DNA of 64,000 nucleotides from Achatina immaculata (GCA_009760885.1 CM019713.1:10677274-10741273); one strand, 5' to 3'. Shown: positions 32,225 to 43,675, counted from the stretch's first letter. Translations and numbers: made by a program. The notes: generated by a model from the sequence alone, not told the origin.

Positions 32225-32425
32225 ATATGCAAGTCCCTATGTAAGCTTATGGCTATAGCACAGTCAATATATGTGTAAGCCTAAGATATTACATAAGTGA
32301 ATATTTATGTAAGCTTGGAGCTATTGCATAAATATGTATGTAAGCCTACAGCTATTACATAAGTGAATATTTATGTAAGCTTGGAGCTATTACATAAGTA
32401 AATATGTATTTAAGCTACTGCATAA
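32225..32425. repeat. 35-bp tandem repeat in last syntaxin intron
   Basis: Five or six imperfect units of aagcctacagctattacataagtgaatatttatgt. Confidence 0.85.
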
Positions 32426-32550
32426 TTTAAGGCAGGAAACTGTTGCAGAGAGCAAAACAACAACACAACTTCTCAGATAATCAGAGAAGTACCACAGCCC
32501 CCCATTCCCCAGGCAAGCGTCTTGGCCTTTTTAAACTTCTGGCACTCTGT

Positions 32551-32593
32551 GGGGGGGGGGGGGGGGGGGCCTCTGGGTCATGACTCCCAGAGG
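32551..32593. other. 19-G run followed by a perfect short hairpin
   Basis: A run of 19 G (32551-32569) is followed immediately by cctctggg-tcatgact-cccagagg, an 8-bp perfect stem with an 8-nt loop (32570-32593). On the minus strand, which is transcribed for the syntaxin, this becomes a hairpin followed by a C run. 32425-32844 holds nothing else. Confidence 0.8.
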
Positions 32594-32844
32594 TATTTAT
32601 GAAACCTTATGGCTTAAGTAAATCTATTACATGAACATTTATATAAGCATAAATACTTATGTAAGTTTGTGTCTATTTAGTACTTATAAACTTTTCTGCA
32701 TGTATGTACAGCAGGAAAGGAAATGGAAACAAAAAAAAAAGTACTTATCAACAAATGGCAGCATAATCACAAATTCACATCTGTACAGTTTAGGTCAAAC
32801 AGGAACATACTGTACACACAAAATATACTTGCATAGCCCAGATC

Positions 32845-33330
32845 ATCATCATCATCATCACTCCCTTGTGAGTGTATCATCATTAGGTGCCATGCTAGCT
32901 AGTGTTGGCTATTATGTTTCTTCCTAGTACCCCATCCTTCAGTTCATGGAGGCCAGGAGTTCAACAGGTGATCTCCTCTCACACCATCTCCTCAAACTGC
33001 CCAGTATCATTTCTCTTGGCCTTCCCCTAGCTCTTCTTCCCTCTATTTTTTCCTGTTGTTATATTTCCAATGCCCCCCCCCCTTCTTGCTGCATGTCCTA
33101 TGAAAGTACACTGTGTCCCTAATATCTTTTTCGACAAGATTTTTATTTGTCTCTTCAGCTCTACTCATACATAGGCCATGGATAAAAGTTTTTCCAGCTC
33201 TCTCTGTTTTTGGATTTGTTCTCAACTTCCTCCATGTGTATCCCTTGCCTCTAAGCATTTCTCCATGTAGTTCTAGGCCTTGTTTGATATCTATATCCCA
33301 CATCCCAGATATCTCAATATAATCACTGAA
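32845..33330 (-). mobile_element. LINE fragment, family F3, minus orientation
   Basis: The plus strand starts gatcatcatcatcatcatcac (reverse of the (GAT)n tail) and carries agttcatggaggcc...ctcctctcacaccatctcctcaaactgcccag. This is the reverse complement of the 24100-24275 and 51290-51450 F3 ends. Upstream minus-strand frames read NPKTERAGKTFIHG and NKNLVEKDIRDTVYFHRTC (compare ETMYFQRTC at 51230). Confidence 0.75.
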
Positions 33331-33782
33331 TCTCTATATCCTTCAGCCCCAATATAAAATCACTGAATCTCTATATCCTTCACCCCCAATATAAAATCAC
33401 TGAATTTCTATATCCTTCAGCCCCAATATAAAATCACTGAATCTCTATATCCTTCACCCCCAATATAAAATCACTGAATCTCTATATCCTTCAGCCCCAA
33501 TATAAAATCACTGAATCTCTATATCCTTCACCCCTGATATAAAATCACTGAATCTCTATATCCTTCAGCCCCAATATAAAATCACTGAATCTCTATATCC
33601 TTCAGCCCCAATATAATCACTGAATCTCTATATCCTTCAGCGCCAATATAAATCACTGAATCTCTATATCCTTCAGCCTCAATATAATCACTGAATCTCT
33701 ATATCCTTCAGCCTCAATATAATCACTGAACTTCTATATCCTTCAGCCCCAATACAATCACTGAATCTCTATATCTTTCAGC
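33316..33782. repeat. 34-37-bp minisatellite beside syntaxin exon 8
   Basis: About 13 units of aatataaaatcactgaatctctatatccttcagcccc, some lacking aaa. Odd and even units alternate between cagcccc and caccccc. The array stops 58 bp from the exon 8 donor. On the minus, transcribed strand it is a purine-rich GGATATAGAGATTCAGTGAT repeat. Confidence 0.95.
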
Positions 33783-33840
33783 TACACCCGATGACAAGGG
33801 GGGTGCAACAATTGATCAAGAAAAAAAGCTGAAACATTAC

Positions 33841-33923
33841 CTGGTACCCTGACGCTTTCACAAGTTCCTCATTGCCGACTTCCACATTGTCAGCAGCACG
33901 TTCCACATTACTATCAATTGTAT
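33841..33923 (-). CDS. Syntaxin exon 8: end of SNARE motif
   Basis: 83 nt. With the split Asp from exon 7 it reads DTIDSNVERAADNVEVGNEE, then LVKASGYQ, leaving in phase 0 at CAG|GTAATG. It supplies the C-terminal half of the SNARE coiled coil, corresponding to DSIEANVENAEVHV in vertebrate syntaxin 7. Confidence 0.95.
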
Positions 33924-34119
33924 CTGTTATGGCAGAATAAAAAATAGGATGAAATAAATCATAAAATAATGATCATTTTACAAAGATCAGAACTTTAAAA
34001 CTTATGAAGGCAACTAATGAATATTGCATGAATTTGTTTTTTTTTTGGACAACCTTTGCTCAAGATGAAGGTTGATGAGCATAAAACAGGAAAAATTTTC
34101 CCAAGTAAATAACAGGAAA

Positions 34120-35965
34120 ATCATGCTGAGTCAGACAACATAAAGGTTTGCTAAATTAGCAGGAAAGTTTGCCAAGTCAGATATCAGAAAAGTTTGCTGA
34201 ATAGGAAAAAAAACAGAAAGTTTGCTGAATCAGATAGCAGGAAAGTCTGCTGAGTCAGATAACAGGAAAGTTTGCTGAATAGGAAAAAAAACAGAAAGTT
34301 TGCTGAATCAGATGGTAGGAAAGTTTGCTGAGTCAGATAACAGGAAAGTTTGCTGAATAGGAAAAAAAAAACCAGAAAGTTTGCTGAATTATATAGCAGG
34401 AAAGTTTGCTGAGTCAGATAACAGGAAAGTTTGCTGAATAGGAAAAAAAAAACCCAGAAAGTTTGCTGAATTAGATAGCAGGAAAGTTTGCCAAGTCAGA
34501 TAACAGGAAAGTTTGCTGAATAGAAAAAAAAAACACAAAGTTTGCTGAATCAGACAGCAGGAGAGTTTGCTGAATCAGATAACAGGAAAGTTTGCTGAAT
34601 CAGATAACAGGAAAGTTTGCTGAATAGAAAAAAAAACAAAAAGTTTGCTGAATTAGATAGCAGGAAAGTTTGCAGAATAGGGAAAAAAACCAGAAAGTTT
34701 GCTGAATTAGATAGCAGGAAAGTTTGCTAAGTCAGATAACAGGAAAGTTTGCCAAGTCAGATAACAGGAAAGTTTGCTGAACAGGAAAAAAAAACCAGAA
34801 AGTTTGCTGAATCAGATAGCAGGAGAATCTGCTGAATCAGATAACAGGAAAGTTTGCCAAGTCAGATAACAAGAAAGTTTGCTGAATAGAAAAAAAAACA
34901 AAAAGTTTGCTGAATTAGATAGCAGGAAAGTCTGCCAAATCAGATAACAGGAAAGTTTGCTGAATAGGAAAAAAAAACCAGAAAGTTTGCTGAATTAGAC
35001 AGCAGGAAAGTTTGCCAAGTCAGATAACAGGAAAGTTTGCTGAATAGGGAAAAAAACCAGAAAGTTTGCTGAATTAGATAGCAGGAAAGTTTGCTAAGTC
35101 AGATAACAGGAAAGTTTGCCAAGTCAGATAACAGGAAAGTTTGCTGAACAGGAAAAAAAAACCAGAAAGTTTGCTGAATCAGATAGCAGGAGAGTTTGCT
35201 GAATCAGATAACAGGAAAGTTTGCCAAGTCAGATAACAAGAAAGTTTGCTGAATAGAAAAAAACACAAAAAGTTTGCTGAATTAGATAGCAGGAAAGTCT
35301 GCCAAATCAGATAACAGGAAAGTTTGCTGAATAGGAAAAAAAATCCAGAAAGTTTGCTGAATTAGATAGCAGGAAAGTTTGCTGAGTTAGATAACAGGAA
35401 AGTCTGCCAAGTCAGATAACAAGAAAGTTTGCTGAACAGGAAAAAAAAAACCAGAAAGTTTGATGAATCAGATAGCAGGAGAGATTGCTGAATCAGATAA
35501 CAGGAAAGTCTGCCAAGTCAGATAACAGGAAAGTTTGCTGAATAGGAAAAAAAAAAAACACTAAAAGTTTGCTAAGTCAGACAGTAGGAAAGTCTGCCAA
35601 GTCAGATAACAGGAAAGTTTGCTGAATAGGAAAAAAAAACAAAGTTTGCTGAATCAGATAGCAGGAAAGTTTCCTGAGTTAAAAAAAAAAAAAGAAGAAA
35701 ATTTGGTGTGTCAAACAACAGGAAAGTCTGCTGAGTCAGATAACAGGAAAGTTTGCAGAGTCAGATAACAAGAAAATTTGCTGAGTCAGATAACAGGAAA
35801 GTCTGCTGAGTCAGATAACAGGAAAGTTTGCAGAGCCAGATAACAAGAAAATTTGCTGAGTCAGATAACAGGAAAGTTTGCTGAGCCAGATAACAGAAAA
35901 GTTTCCCGAGTCAGATAACAGAAACGTTTGCCGAGTCAGATAAAAAGAAAAGTTTGCTGAGTAAA
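34120..35965. repeat. 1.85-kb minisatellite in syntaxin intron 7
   Basis: Two kinds of unit alternate: a ~25-bp unit (caggaaagtttgctgagtcagataa) and a variant with a poly-A insert (tgaataggaaaaaaaaaccagaaagtttgctgaattagatag). Together they form a higher-order repeat about 75-125 bp long, and blocks of several hundred bases recur almost unchanged (compare 34680-34960 with 35045-35325). The right end (35700-35965) has only the simple unit, so the composite repeat probably arose from it. Confidence 0.95.
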
Positions 35966-36195
35966 ATAATAGGAAAACAAATATAAAATAGGAAGCATTT
36001 GCTTTGTTTGTTCAGAAGACCCTGTATGTGAATAACTACAGAAGTTTTGATAGAGACCAGACTTTAATCTTACTCTTATCATGCACATTTTAGTTTAATT
36101 CCTGACAAAAACCAAAACTATATCACTCTGAGGGCTCTCTCAAGTCTGACCCTATAACACCTTTTTTTTGTAAAATGTTTTTTTTAAAAGTCTAT

Positions 36196-36305
36196 ATAGG
36201 TAAGGATGCCTGTGTAGCAAGGTGTTCAGTGCCCTAGCCTCTCATGCTGAAGTCAGTGGTTAATATCTAGCTGGAGCCACCCCAGCCACCCAGTTGGTAG
36301 AAATG
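36196..36305 (+). mobile_element. SINE family A fragment
   Basis: gtagcaaggtgttcagtgccctagcctctcatgctgaagtcagtggttaatatctagc, then ccacccagttggtagaaatgg, matches the head and start of the body of SINE A with a decayed B box. It is followed at 36305-36400 by a short ~20-bp repeat (actaaatgatgggagtgtggg). Confidence 0.65.
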
Positions 36306-36493
36306 GACTACTTTAGTGGGACTAAATGATGGGAGTGTGGGAGCTAAATGACAGGAGTGTTAGACTTAAATGACAGCAGTGCAGGACTAAACCATACTGG
36401 TAAAAGAGGCTAACTGCTGCAGTAACTGCCAGTGTACAACAGTTATATCACAACTCCAGGTTATCCCCAAAGCATTTATTAGCAACAAATTAC

Positions 36494-36566
36494 CCAAAAC
36501 TTCTCCTTGGGCCTGCAGCATGGATCCCAGATCTCTGAAGATTTCATTCACATCCAGAATATCTGC
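36494..36566 (-). CDS. Syntaxin exon 7: SNARE core with zero layer
   Basis: 73 nt, acceptor GTCACAG|GCA, donor TTTTGG|GTAATT, phase 0 in and phase 1 out. It reads ADILDVNEIFRDLGSMLQAQ, then GEVL. The second Gln of the QAQGE segment is the ionic zero-layer residue of a Qa-SNARE. Confidence 0.96.
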
Positions 36567-36599
36567 CTGTGACAGAACAAATATGGTAAATGAAAGTCT

Positions 36600-37120
36600 G
36601 CTATAAAGAAATCTGAATTTCTAGCATAACTTCTTCTTCTTTGTACGCACAATAGCGATGATGCGTGGTACCCTGATTTCTGTGATGCGCCTTTTGGCTG
36701 GATACCTGCAACTTAAGCACCTTTCCTTGCTAGGGCAGACTGTGGTCTTGCTCGGACTGCCATGAAGACAGTGGTGTAGGCTGGCCTGGTCAAAACTTTG
36801 TTTTCCAGCCTCTGGTGGCTGTACTTAAGTCCTTTCTCCATGTCAGATCCAGCATGCAACACTGGCTGGCCAGACAGCTTTGAGACAGTTCCATAGAGAC
36901 ACTCCAACTTTGGGATGATGAATCCGATGAGAGCCTCAATGATATCCATTCCCCGCCACCTATAGTCTGCTGGCTGTCTTGTTTACATCATTCTGATAGC
37001 CACTGTTGTAAAGACCCATAGGGTTGTCACATCCTGGATTCATTGGTTTCACATCAGGCTTCCCTCATCCCCGCCAGTGATCTCCATGTCCCCATCCATC
37101 CACCAACCTGACATTACATT
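36600..37120. repeat. Unidentified 0.5-kb moderately GC-rich block
   Basis: Less AT-rich than its surroundings. It begins with an edge like a (GAA)n tail (cttcttcttctttg) and carries cctggtcaaaactttgttttccagcctctggtggctg. The minus strand is open for MDIIEALIGFIIPKLECLYG and onward. The tail suggests a retroposed element on the minus strand; no domain was recognised. Confidence 0.45.
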
Positions 37121-37904
37121 TTACAAAAATAACAATTACAATTAGTGTTGATTGCTACAGGTTTCTGGGCTACAGAAGTAGGTCAGAGTTTTTAAGCAAA
37201 CAGATCTATGTTCTCTGTCTCACAAAGACTATGTTAAGATAAGTGTGTTCTTAACACAGTTGTTCCTGGGGGGGGGGGGGTGTCTAGCATAACAATCTTA
37301 CACATTAATAAAACCTACAAATCGGTTTTCTTGTTTAAATTAATCAGTCTTTCATCGCATTTTTTTCATTCATAAAGACTATTCTATTTTCCCCCCTGCA
37401 CTTCTTTCATGTGTACTTGTTGAAAAAAATCTAGCCAGAGTCCCTTCGCACTTTCAAAACTTATGACATGAGCATTTATATTTCCATAGTGCACTGACAG
37501 AAGGGTGCACAGGGTAATTTAGTGTGCCTCTCCTTGCAGGTAAGTATTCTCTCTACTTTCAACGGTGATTTGCTGGAACAAATACAATGTACCAGTTTTT
37601 AACTGGTTGAGCTGACTGGCATGTGTCAAGGGCCAGTCAAAACACCCCCTTTCTGTGCAGTGCTCGTTGGTTCTTTCTTTTTCTCTTGATGGTCAAATAT
37701 TTTAATAGTTTCAATAACTCTGGCATTAACATGCATCCTTCAGCGATCTAAGAGATTTTAGCTTGTAAGTTCTTGCAGTAACATAAAGTTCTGTTACAAA
37801 GTGCTTGCAGTAACATCTGTTACTGGGAGCCAATAGTGACACAAAGAGCTTAAACTAGCAGCCTATAGTGATACAAAGGCCTGTTACTTGAACCCAGCAT
37901 GGAG

Positions 37905-37997
37905 TTAGAACATTAAAACACAAGTCTTGCCCAAGTTAGAACATTAAAACACAAGTCTTGCCCAAGTTAGAACATTAAAACACAAGTCTTGCCCATT
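37905..37997. repeat. 31-bp tandem repeat
   Basis: Three exact or near-exact units of aagttagaacattaaaacacaagtcttgccc. 37121-37904 contains a 13-G run near 37268 and otherwise nothing recognised. Confidence 0.92.
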
Positions 37998-38104
37998 TAC
38001 AGATCTGAAATCTTGATGACATCATCATTCTCATCCACTTGAAAAAAACCACCACAATTTCCCCCTTTTCTCTACACCTGGGGGTCTTATCCAGGGGTAT
38101 CCAT

Positions 38105-38520
38105 ACTCTTTTGGAGTGTGAACCTTAAATGACAGGAGCGTGGGACCTAAATAATGGGAGTGTGGGACTTAATCAATGTTTCCCAACTTTTTTGGACCAT
38201 GCCCCCACCTCAATGTCTCAAAGATTTTGATGCCCCTTCCCCCCCCCTCCCCAGCAGCATAATATTCAACCAAATTCTGAAATATATAACATACATAAAT
38301 ATATTCTAACGCCACAGCCCCCCCCCCCAAATATTCAAAGTGCCCCCTGTGGGGCATTCACTGTAAACTTTGGGAAACGCTAGACTAAATGATGGGAGTG
38401 TGGGACCTAAATGATGGCAGTACAGGACTAAATGATGGGAGTAAGGGACTAAATGACAGGAGCGTAGGACTAAGTGATGGGAGTATGGGAACCAAACGAT
38501 GGAAGTGTGGGACTTGATCT
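38105..38520. repeat. Degenerate ~20-bp repeat, interrupted
   Basis: Scattered units of gactaaatgatgggagtgtggg at 38115-38175 and 38370-38520, also present at 36305-36400. A C-run-rich segment (38176-38369) lies between. Confidence 0.7.
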
Positions 38521-38572
38521 CTAAACAATTTTTTTTAAACAGTTACACTAAAATTTTCTTTCTTCTGTTCTG

Positions 38573-38716
38573 TTCCTAGCTATCCACATATGAAGTAAAT
38601 GTTCCTAGCTATCCACATATGAAGTAAATGTTCCTAGCTATCCACACATGAAGTAAATATTCCTAGCTATCCACATATGAAGTAAATGTTCCTAGCTATC
38701 CACATATGAAGTAAAA
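38573..38716. repeat. 29-bp tandem repeat
   Basis: Five near-exact units of gttcctagctatccacatatgaagtaaat, ending about 130 bp before syntaxin exon 6. Confidence 0.95.
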
Positions 38717-38847
38717 CCAATCTACTGATGTCTTATAAAAGTCATATTAGTACCTAATGGGACTGGTGATGACAATGATTTCAACAGTCTGATGATGGGG
38801 TTATGGGGACATACTGGTGTAGAACCCCTGGCTCTGTACTGCCTTAC

Positions 38848-38979
38848 CTCTAACTGATGAATACGCTGCTCCCTATCTCTAATGAGGACCAAGTCATCTT
38901 CAATAGCTTTCTCCTGCTCTTTCAAAACCTGCGTCCGTCGCTGCTGCTCCTCAGATACTTCTGCTTGATCTACATTAAC
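38848..38979 (-). CDS. Syntaxin exon 6: linker and start of SNARE motif
   Basis: 132 nt, phase 0 at both ends (TTTTAG|GTT and TTAGAG|GTAAGG). It reads VNVDQAEVSEEQQRRTQVLK, then EQEKAIEDDLVLIRDREQRI and HQLE. The IRDREQRIHQLE stretch corresponds to the IHERESSIRQLE start of the SNARE motif of syntaxin 7. Confidence 0.96.
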
Positions 38980-39159
38980 CTAAAACCAAAGCCTCTCATT
39001 AATGATGGTCAACAAAAGGAGCATTCGTACAGAAAACAATAGTTAAAACCACGATAAGGTTTGGGGGTTGTTTTCTTTAGGCTGAGGTTGAAACCTAGAT
39101 GAGGTGTCTAAAGGTGGTGACTGGTTACGGGTATGAGACTGACCTCAGCTAACAAAAGT

Positions 39160-39930
39160 CATTATACAAAAGGGCCGTGAATGTCGAGACTGGGCACATG
39201 GAGCAGTTGGACTTTGGGTTCAAGATCTCATCTGGCAACACTGTGGATCTTCCAACACAGTAATATATACAGATGGCTCAGTGACTCGAAACAGCAGAAG
39301 TGGTTGGGGTTTTGTAGGAAGAGTAGTGGCACAGGGTTCAGGAGCCTCTGAAGTCCCCGCTTCAAGCATGCAAATGGAAATTGAGGCTGTGTCGGCGGCA
39401 ATGAAATTGTTAGCTGCTCATGATGTGGTTAATGGCATCACTGTGGCGGATTCACAGAGTATGCTCCGTAAGAATGAGAAGAATCTGCTTCGCAAAGAAT
39501 GGGTTCACCTGTTAAGCCAGTCAACTGTGGCAAGCCTAACATGGCTTTACTATCCAGGGCACGCAGGAGTACATGGCAATGCAATAGTGTGGCAGACAGA
39601 CTTGCTGGACAGGCTAAAATAAACGGCAGACTATCAATGAACAAGAGGGACACTGCTAAGGCTGTATTGGACAGACCGTGGGAAAATGAAGAGAGGGAAT
39701 TGAAGAACAATGTAGCTGTGAAGAGACTGCTGGAGCTAGGACAAATTAAAGGTGCTGGCAGGAAATCCAAACTGTGTGGCAGAAAATGCATCGTAAACAA
39801 CCAACATTTGACAGGAACTATTAGCAAACATATTCTTGGATGGATGCTGCGGCATGTGACGGAGCATATATGGAGGTGTCCCGAATACAGTGAAGCCGGA
39901 GTCTGAATTTTGAAATTAAACACCCAGACT
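39160..39930 (+). mobile_element. LINE fragment with RNase H domain
   Basis: The plus strand reads VIYTDGSVTRNSRSGWGFVG, MEIEAVSAAMK, VADSQSMLRK and YYPGHAGVHGN. These carry the RNase H acidic residues (D in TDGS, E in EIEA, D in ADSQS) and the GHAGVHGN block. A frameshift follows, and the continuation SVADRLAGQAKINGRL is in another frame, leading to a C-terminal ILGWMLRHVTEHIWRCPEYS. RNase H after RT is typical of I-, R1- or Ingi-related LINEs. It is truncated and inactive, lying in syntaxin intron 5. 39931-40280 shows nothing recognised. Confidence 0.82.
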
Positions 39931-40280
39931 GCACACTATGGAGGCAAATGCTATAACTAAGTGGCATTTAATCTCTCAATCTACCAAGCTGTACACAATC
40001 AATGCACTACCGGTACCCAGCATACACTACAAGCGATACTGAGGTCACAGGCAGAGCCCATATTGGAATGTCATGAGTGCTAGGAAGCCTACCTCTAGCC
40101 CAGCAGAAGAGCATGGCCCTTTTTTCAAGTTCCCTCAATCTAAGTACCACCCCAGCAGACACTGAGAAACAAGTATCTAAGCTGTAACTGACAGTTTGTT
40201 TTTTTTTGCTTGTTTTTTTGACAGTCATAAAATCCGTAATTATTAATTTCATAGCTAAGACTCAAAGTTTTTCAGACATA

Positions 40281-41570
40281 CAAAGGGTGATTGATAAGTT
40301 CTTGGCATAAGGTACAACGGATTTTTTTGTGGACAACTTTTCTGGGTTATTTCTCAACATAGTCCCCTTACAAGTTTATGCAATTAGTCCAGCAATCCTG
40401 GAGCATACAGAACCTTTCTTTGCAAAAGTCAGCATCTTGCGCCAGCAGAAAGTGGTCTACAGCATGAATGATATCATCATCTGAAGCAAATTTGCAACCA
40501 CTTAGCTCCTTTTTTAGTTTGGTAAACAGGTAATAGTCTAAAGGGGCCGAATCTGGGGAATAAGGAGGATCTTCAAGAAGCTGGAAGTCGCATTCATGAA
40601 TGGCAGCCATTGTCACCGCCAAATTGTGAACTGGAGCATTGTCTTGATGAAAGATGACTCCTCTCATCATTTTCCCTCGATTTTTTTCCTTCAGTTTGAC
40701 CCACAGTTACTTCACAAGATTAGCTAATAGGCCCCGGTGACCATTCTGCCATTTTGAAGATAGTCTACCAATAGCACACCTTCTGAATCTCAAAAGATGG
40801 AAGCCATCACTTTGCCTGCAGACAGAACCACCCTTGCTTTCTTTGGAGATGGGGATCCATGTTTTTACTGCTTTGACTGTTCTTTGGTTTCTGGTTGAAA
40901 ATGATGAACCAAAGTCTCATCCATAGTCACAAACTGCTGAAGAAACTTTTCAGGATCTGCAGAAAAATGGCCAAGATTGTCTCTTGACATGTTGAGATGC
41001 TGTCGTTTGTGATCAGCTCCAAGATGTTTCGGGACCCATCGAGCAGAGACCTTTGTCATTTGAAGATCATTGTGAATAATGGCATGAACACGTTCCTGGG
41101 AGATGCCCAACTCAGTAGCAATGTACTGCTCAGTTAGTTGTCGATCCTCCATTATCATGTCATGGATTCTGCCAGTGGTTTCATCGGTGGTTACTGTTCA
41201 TGGTCTTCCCGGACAGAGATCATTTCCAGACTCTCCCTTCCATGTTTGAATTGAGCTGCCCATTTCTTCACTGTGCTGTAAGAAGGGGTACTCTCCCCTA
41301 GAGTCTCCACCATATCCTCATGGATCTCCTTCAGTGATAAGCTGTTGATGCAGAGGTAGCGAATGACTGCTCGATGAGAAATTTTATCTATTTTTTCAAT
41401 TTCTGCCACCCCTCACCACTTCAGTAGCCTGTAAAAAAAAATTGGTTGCAGTTAATTTCTTGAAACTTGGTGTTTAATCTTACATTAACCTGATCTATAA
41501 ATGCACCTAATATCAACTGTGTGTTTCAAGTATTTGTACCTTAGGCCGCAAACTTATCAATCAGCCCTCA
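40281..41570 (-). mobile_element. mariner element (degenerate transposase)
   Basis: 1290 bp flanked by TA, with ~28-bp imperfect terminal repeats sharing tgattgataagtt. The minus strand encodes a mariner transposase in broken frames: VIRYLCINSLSLKEIHEDMV (N-terminal helix-turn-helix), ELGISQERVHAII (second helix-turn-helix), VTMDETLVHHF, FHQDNAPVH and YSPDSAPLDYYLF. The three catalytic aspartates (D,D34D pattern) are all still readable, but stops and frameshifts separate the parts. It lies in syntaxin intron 5, same strand as the gene. Confidence 0.93.
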
Positions 41571-41579
41571 TATCTGCAG

Positions 41580-41765
41580 ACATGAAGGTCTCAAAAAATT
41601 GGTCCTACCTGGAAAGATAAATGGCAAAAGGCAGAGAGGATGGAGAAGACAGAAATATCTGGATGGCCTGACTGCATGGTTTGGTGGGAAAACAGCAAAT
41701 GACTTGATTCGAGACATGGAGGATTGAGCGAGATGGTGGGAGATGACTGCCTACATCTATCAGCA
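41580..41765 (+). mobile_element. LINE C-terminal fragment
   Basis: The plus strand reads LVLPGKINGKRQRGWRRQKY, then LDGLTAWFGGKTANDLIRDM and ARWWEMTAYI, a LINE C-terminus (G-x-I-x-G-K-R-x-R-G, then W-x-x-M). Abuts the mariner right end. 41766-42052 shows nothing else. Confidence 0.6.
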
Positions 41766-42052
41766 TGGCACTATCTGATCCAACACTCATGTTCAATCCA
41801 TTAATTTCATAAACAATAATGTAGATAAAAATCTGAGGATTGTCAATTTCATGAATAATAATGATTGAATTTGAAGCCTTCATTAATAATTCTACATAAA
41901 TGGGTAGGAGATTGGGAGAAAGGAAAGAAGTCCTTGCCCAGCTCTGAACCCAGACCTTCAGCACAGTTGTCTGTACTCTATATATCTCAACTGATTCCTT
42001 TGCTGCCCTATCTCGGCTGAGACAAAGATGTGAACATTTCATGAAGGCTTAC

Positions 42053-42130
42053 TTCAAATGCAACCAGAGGAGGCTGAGCCCTGTGTTGTCCTCCAATCTT
42101 TATAGAAGTCTTCACCCTCTCAGCTGCTCT
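42053..42130 (-). CDS. Syntaxin exon 5
   Basis: 78 nt, phase 0 to phase 0 (CCCTAG|AGA and TTTGAA|GTAAGC). It reads RAAERVKTSIKIGGQHRAQP, then PLVAFE. The RAAER start matches the RQAAERE segment after the third Habc helix in syntaxin 7; the rest is the variable linker. Confidence 0.92.
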
Positions 42131-42270
42131 CTAGGGAAAAAAGTATACGATGACGTATCACATGAAATGTATATTGCCTACTGATCAAAATTATCAATCT
42201 TAAAATAAATGCAGGTGCTAACTGCCATACCTTTTTTTTTCCAGGAAATTAGAAAACTGTACATTATATA

Positions 42271-43675
42271 ACGTTCAAAAAAAAGAAGCGCAACAAATAC
42301 GATGTTCGTTCTGACCTGAACTGTACTCAGCAGATGATTCATGAGCACAGAAAAGCGACACTAGTCAAACCAGCATTTTTTACAATAATTCATGACAGGT
42401 TTACGATAATCCTGTGAAACTTACTGAACACAGAACTCACTGACCATGTTATTGAATGCCTATAAAAGATTGATGCTCCTTGAATCAATACATCTGAAAA
42501 TTCAATGCGCAAGTATGGCTCATCTCACTACAGAACAAAGACTTATCATCACTGGACATTTACAGACTGGACAGTCACAAAGTGTAGTGGCCAGACAATT
42601 TAATGTGGTTAGAAGCACAATTAGTTGATTTCAAGAAACTGGCTGAGTTGCAGACAAGCTGCACAGTGGAAGACCAATAGTCACAACTCCTGCCAAAGAC
42701 TGCTTCATATGGCTGCGTCACCTCAGGAATCAATTTGCATCTGCGTCCTCAACAGTCCAGTCAATGACAGCAACTTGTCCAATTTCAGATCAAATGGTCA
42801 GGAAACGGCTGCACGATGATGGTCTTTGGGCTAGAAGACCCTACAGAGGTCCTGTTCTTACAGACCGCCATCGTCAGAACCGGCTGCAGTGGACAAACCA
42901 GCATTGCAAATGATTAGAGAAGGGTTTGGCTTAGTGATGAATCATTCTTTCTGCTCCATTGACACGATAGATGGAGAAGAGTTTACTGCAGAGTCCATGA
43001 ACACTATGACCAGAACTGCATGGACGAGGTTCCTCCACATGGTGGTAGAGGTGTACTGGTGTAGGGGATGATCAACTTTATGGGAAGAAGTGACCTGGTG
43101 CAATTTGAAGGACGCCTGAATGCTCTGAAATTCTTTGTCCTTATGTCCTTCTATTTCTGGCTGCACCAGGGTTGATTTTTCAGCAGGATAACACTCGACC
43201 TCATGTGGCACAACTCAACCACCCAGTTCCTCACTGACAACAACGTCCAGTCCATTCTGTGGCCATCCATGTCATCAGACATGAACCCAATAGAACACTT
43301 ATGGGATGAAATCACAAGCAAGTCTGCCAGCAAGACATGGCACCAACCAATCTCTGACAGTTGTCTCTTGCACTGCATGAAGAGTGGGCAGCCATCCTAC
43401 AACAACAGATCCAATGGCTAATTGGATCCATGTCAAGGAGATGTCATTCTCTGATATGGGCCAGAGGAGGTCATACATCTTACTGAAACAGAGGCCTCAG
43501 TCGCAAAGAATGAAAGTCCAAACCAAATTTAATGAATATTATTTCATTGTTAAAGTCTTAAAGTTTCTTCATGCCAGGATTGAAACATTAATTCTGTAAA
43601 ATAAAATTTTGATACAAGTTTGAAATTTGGTGTCCATTATGACTACAGCAGTCTTACGTTTCTTTTTTTGAACAG
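42271..43675 (+). mobile_element. Tc1-like transposon (degenerate)
   Basis: 1405 bp between TA dinucleotides, with ends acgttcaaaaaaaagaagcg and, inward from the right, ctgttcaaaaaaagaaacg. Broken plus-strand frames read LTTEQRLIITGHLQTGQSQS (N-terminal helix-turn-helix), WLSDESFFLL, then GRGVLVWGMINF, IFQQDNTRPHVAQL and MSSDMNPIEHLWDEI. The D, D and E of the D,D34E triad are present, but frameshifts and stops inactivate it. It lies in syntaxin intron 4, on the opposite strand to the gene. Confidence 0.93.

Noticed and set aside
34120..35965. Possible CRISPR-like array (regular ~25-bp repeats)
   Set aside because: The repeats are contiguous without unique spacers, poly-A inserts recur, and the locus is an intron of a eukaryotic gene: it is a minisatellite.
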